Shown here in pieces: positions 14,533 to 14,781 of a stretch of 14,781 nt of DNA. Positions within the stretch are counted from its first letter, which is position 1, and the number at the start of each line of letters is the position of its first letter. The notes under the pieces were generated by a model. The model saw only the letters and a program-made list of their open reading frames with translations. It ran no database searches and had not been told where the DNA came from. The DNA comes from Bacteroidales bacterium (GTDB lineage: Bacteria > Bacteroidota > Bacteroidia > Bacteroidales > VadinHA17), in assembly GCA_025455535.1 (NCBI GenBank), contig JALOMM010000009.1, positions 1 through 14,781 on the forward strand, in the 5' to 3' direction. The position numbers and the translations under genes were made by a program.

Positions 14533-14694
14533 ATCTTAAATACATTTAAAATTCACTGAGGACCCCGGAGCTATTTTTACACTTATAAGTTTTTTTCAGG
14601 GCTGTGCAACCTTTATAGCGGAGTTGCCTGTCTGATATTTCAAACATGTCAACTAAGAAAACGTAATTAAAATTAAATTCTAAAAACTAGAACA

Positions 14695-14781
14695 ATGAAG
14701 AAAATCCTTGCTATTTCAGTTATCATGCTTGCCATCTCAGCGGGCTTATTTGCGCAGGCAACAGCAACAGCAACAGCAGTT
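14695..14781 (+). CDS. Secreted protein, N-terminus only; resembles DUF4402 proteins
   Basis: Only the first 29 codons lie inside the window. A clear signal peptide (Met-Lys-Lys, a hydrophobic core ILAISVIMLAIS, then AGLFA-Q) is followed by ATATATAV. From memory, Bacteroidota DUF4402 proteins, small secreted beta-rich proteins of unknown role, often begin their mature part with such an Ala-Thr run before a TPI motif; the diagnostic part lies beyond the edge. The Ala-Thr run is encoded by a perfect (GCAACA)3 repeat. The 195-bp upstream gap has only one-mismatch -7 elements (TACATTTA at 14541-14548). Confidence 0.6.
   Translation, partial: MKKILAISVIMLAISAGLFAQATATATAV
14758..14778 (+). repeat. 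Hexanucleotide direct repeat (GCAACA)3 plus GCA
   Basis: Three exact GCAACA units encode Ala-Thr pairs at the start of the mature secreted protein. Because the unit is 6 bases, slippage would change the number of Ala-Thr pairs without shifting the frame. The repeat may continue past the window. Confidence 0.7.

Noticed and set aside
14581..14590. Perfect palindrome ACTTATAAGT followed by seven T
   Set aside because: It has no loop to form a terminator hairpin, and a 10-bp A/T-rich palindrome is easily found by chance.
14606..14627. Inverted repeat GCAAC/GTTGC with a 12-base loop upstream of the last gene
   Set aside because: The stem is only 5 bp and no T-run or known riboswitch pattern follows.

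Overview
The window looks like a chromosomal segment of a Bacteroidota bacterium, probably Bacteroidales or a relative. The signs are several TAnnTTTG-type -7 promoter elements, start codons without Shine-Dalgarno sequences, a PheS with a CxxC-x4-CxxC insertion, and a PurF-like paralogue that starts Met-Ser-Gly instead of Met-Cys-Gly. No rRNA, tRNA, CRISPR array, insertion sequence, phage gene or attachment site was seen. Most genes are housekeeping or envelope genes.

Layout. (1) Positions 1-2872, minus strand: an operon of an oligosaccharide flippase, dUTPase (dut) and a secreted TPR protein cut by the window edge; the three reading frames overlap end to start. (2) Positions 2925-4781, plus strand: a cyclophilin-type prolyl isomerase lipoprotein followed by pheS, then a likely terminator. 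The two units diverge from a 52-bp gap that holds two abutting -7 elements. (3) Positions 4908-5609, plus: a Crp/Fnr-family regulator with a palindrome just upstream. (4) Positions 5618-9151, minus: nadA, a MORN-repeat secreted protein and ruvB, with gaps of 1 and 5 bp. (5) Positions 9152-9600: the only long gene-free stretch, A+T-rich and full of inverted repeats. (6) Positions 9601-10483, plus: rpiB (TTG start) and an Rrf2 regulator with three cysteines, 1 bp apart. (7) A convergent VanZ-like membrane protein, then hemW (plus), whose stop codon abuts the stop of a convergent coiled-coil membrane protein. (8) Positions 13096-14499, plus: the PurF-like paralogue, followed by a hairpin and the first 29 codons of a secreted protein reminiscent of DUF4402 proteins.

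Functional themes are nucleotide, NAD and pentose-phosphate metabolism (dut, nadA, rpiB, purF-like), translation (pheS), DNA repair (ruvB), heme handling (hemW), envelope assembly (flippase, prolyl isomerase, TPR, MORN, VanZ) and two regulators. No obvious new multi-gene system is present. The items most worth a second look are the PurF paralogue, which lacks the glutaminase nucleophile and oxyanion-hole motif, and the structured intergenic region at 9200-9445.
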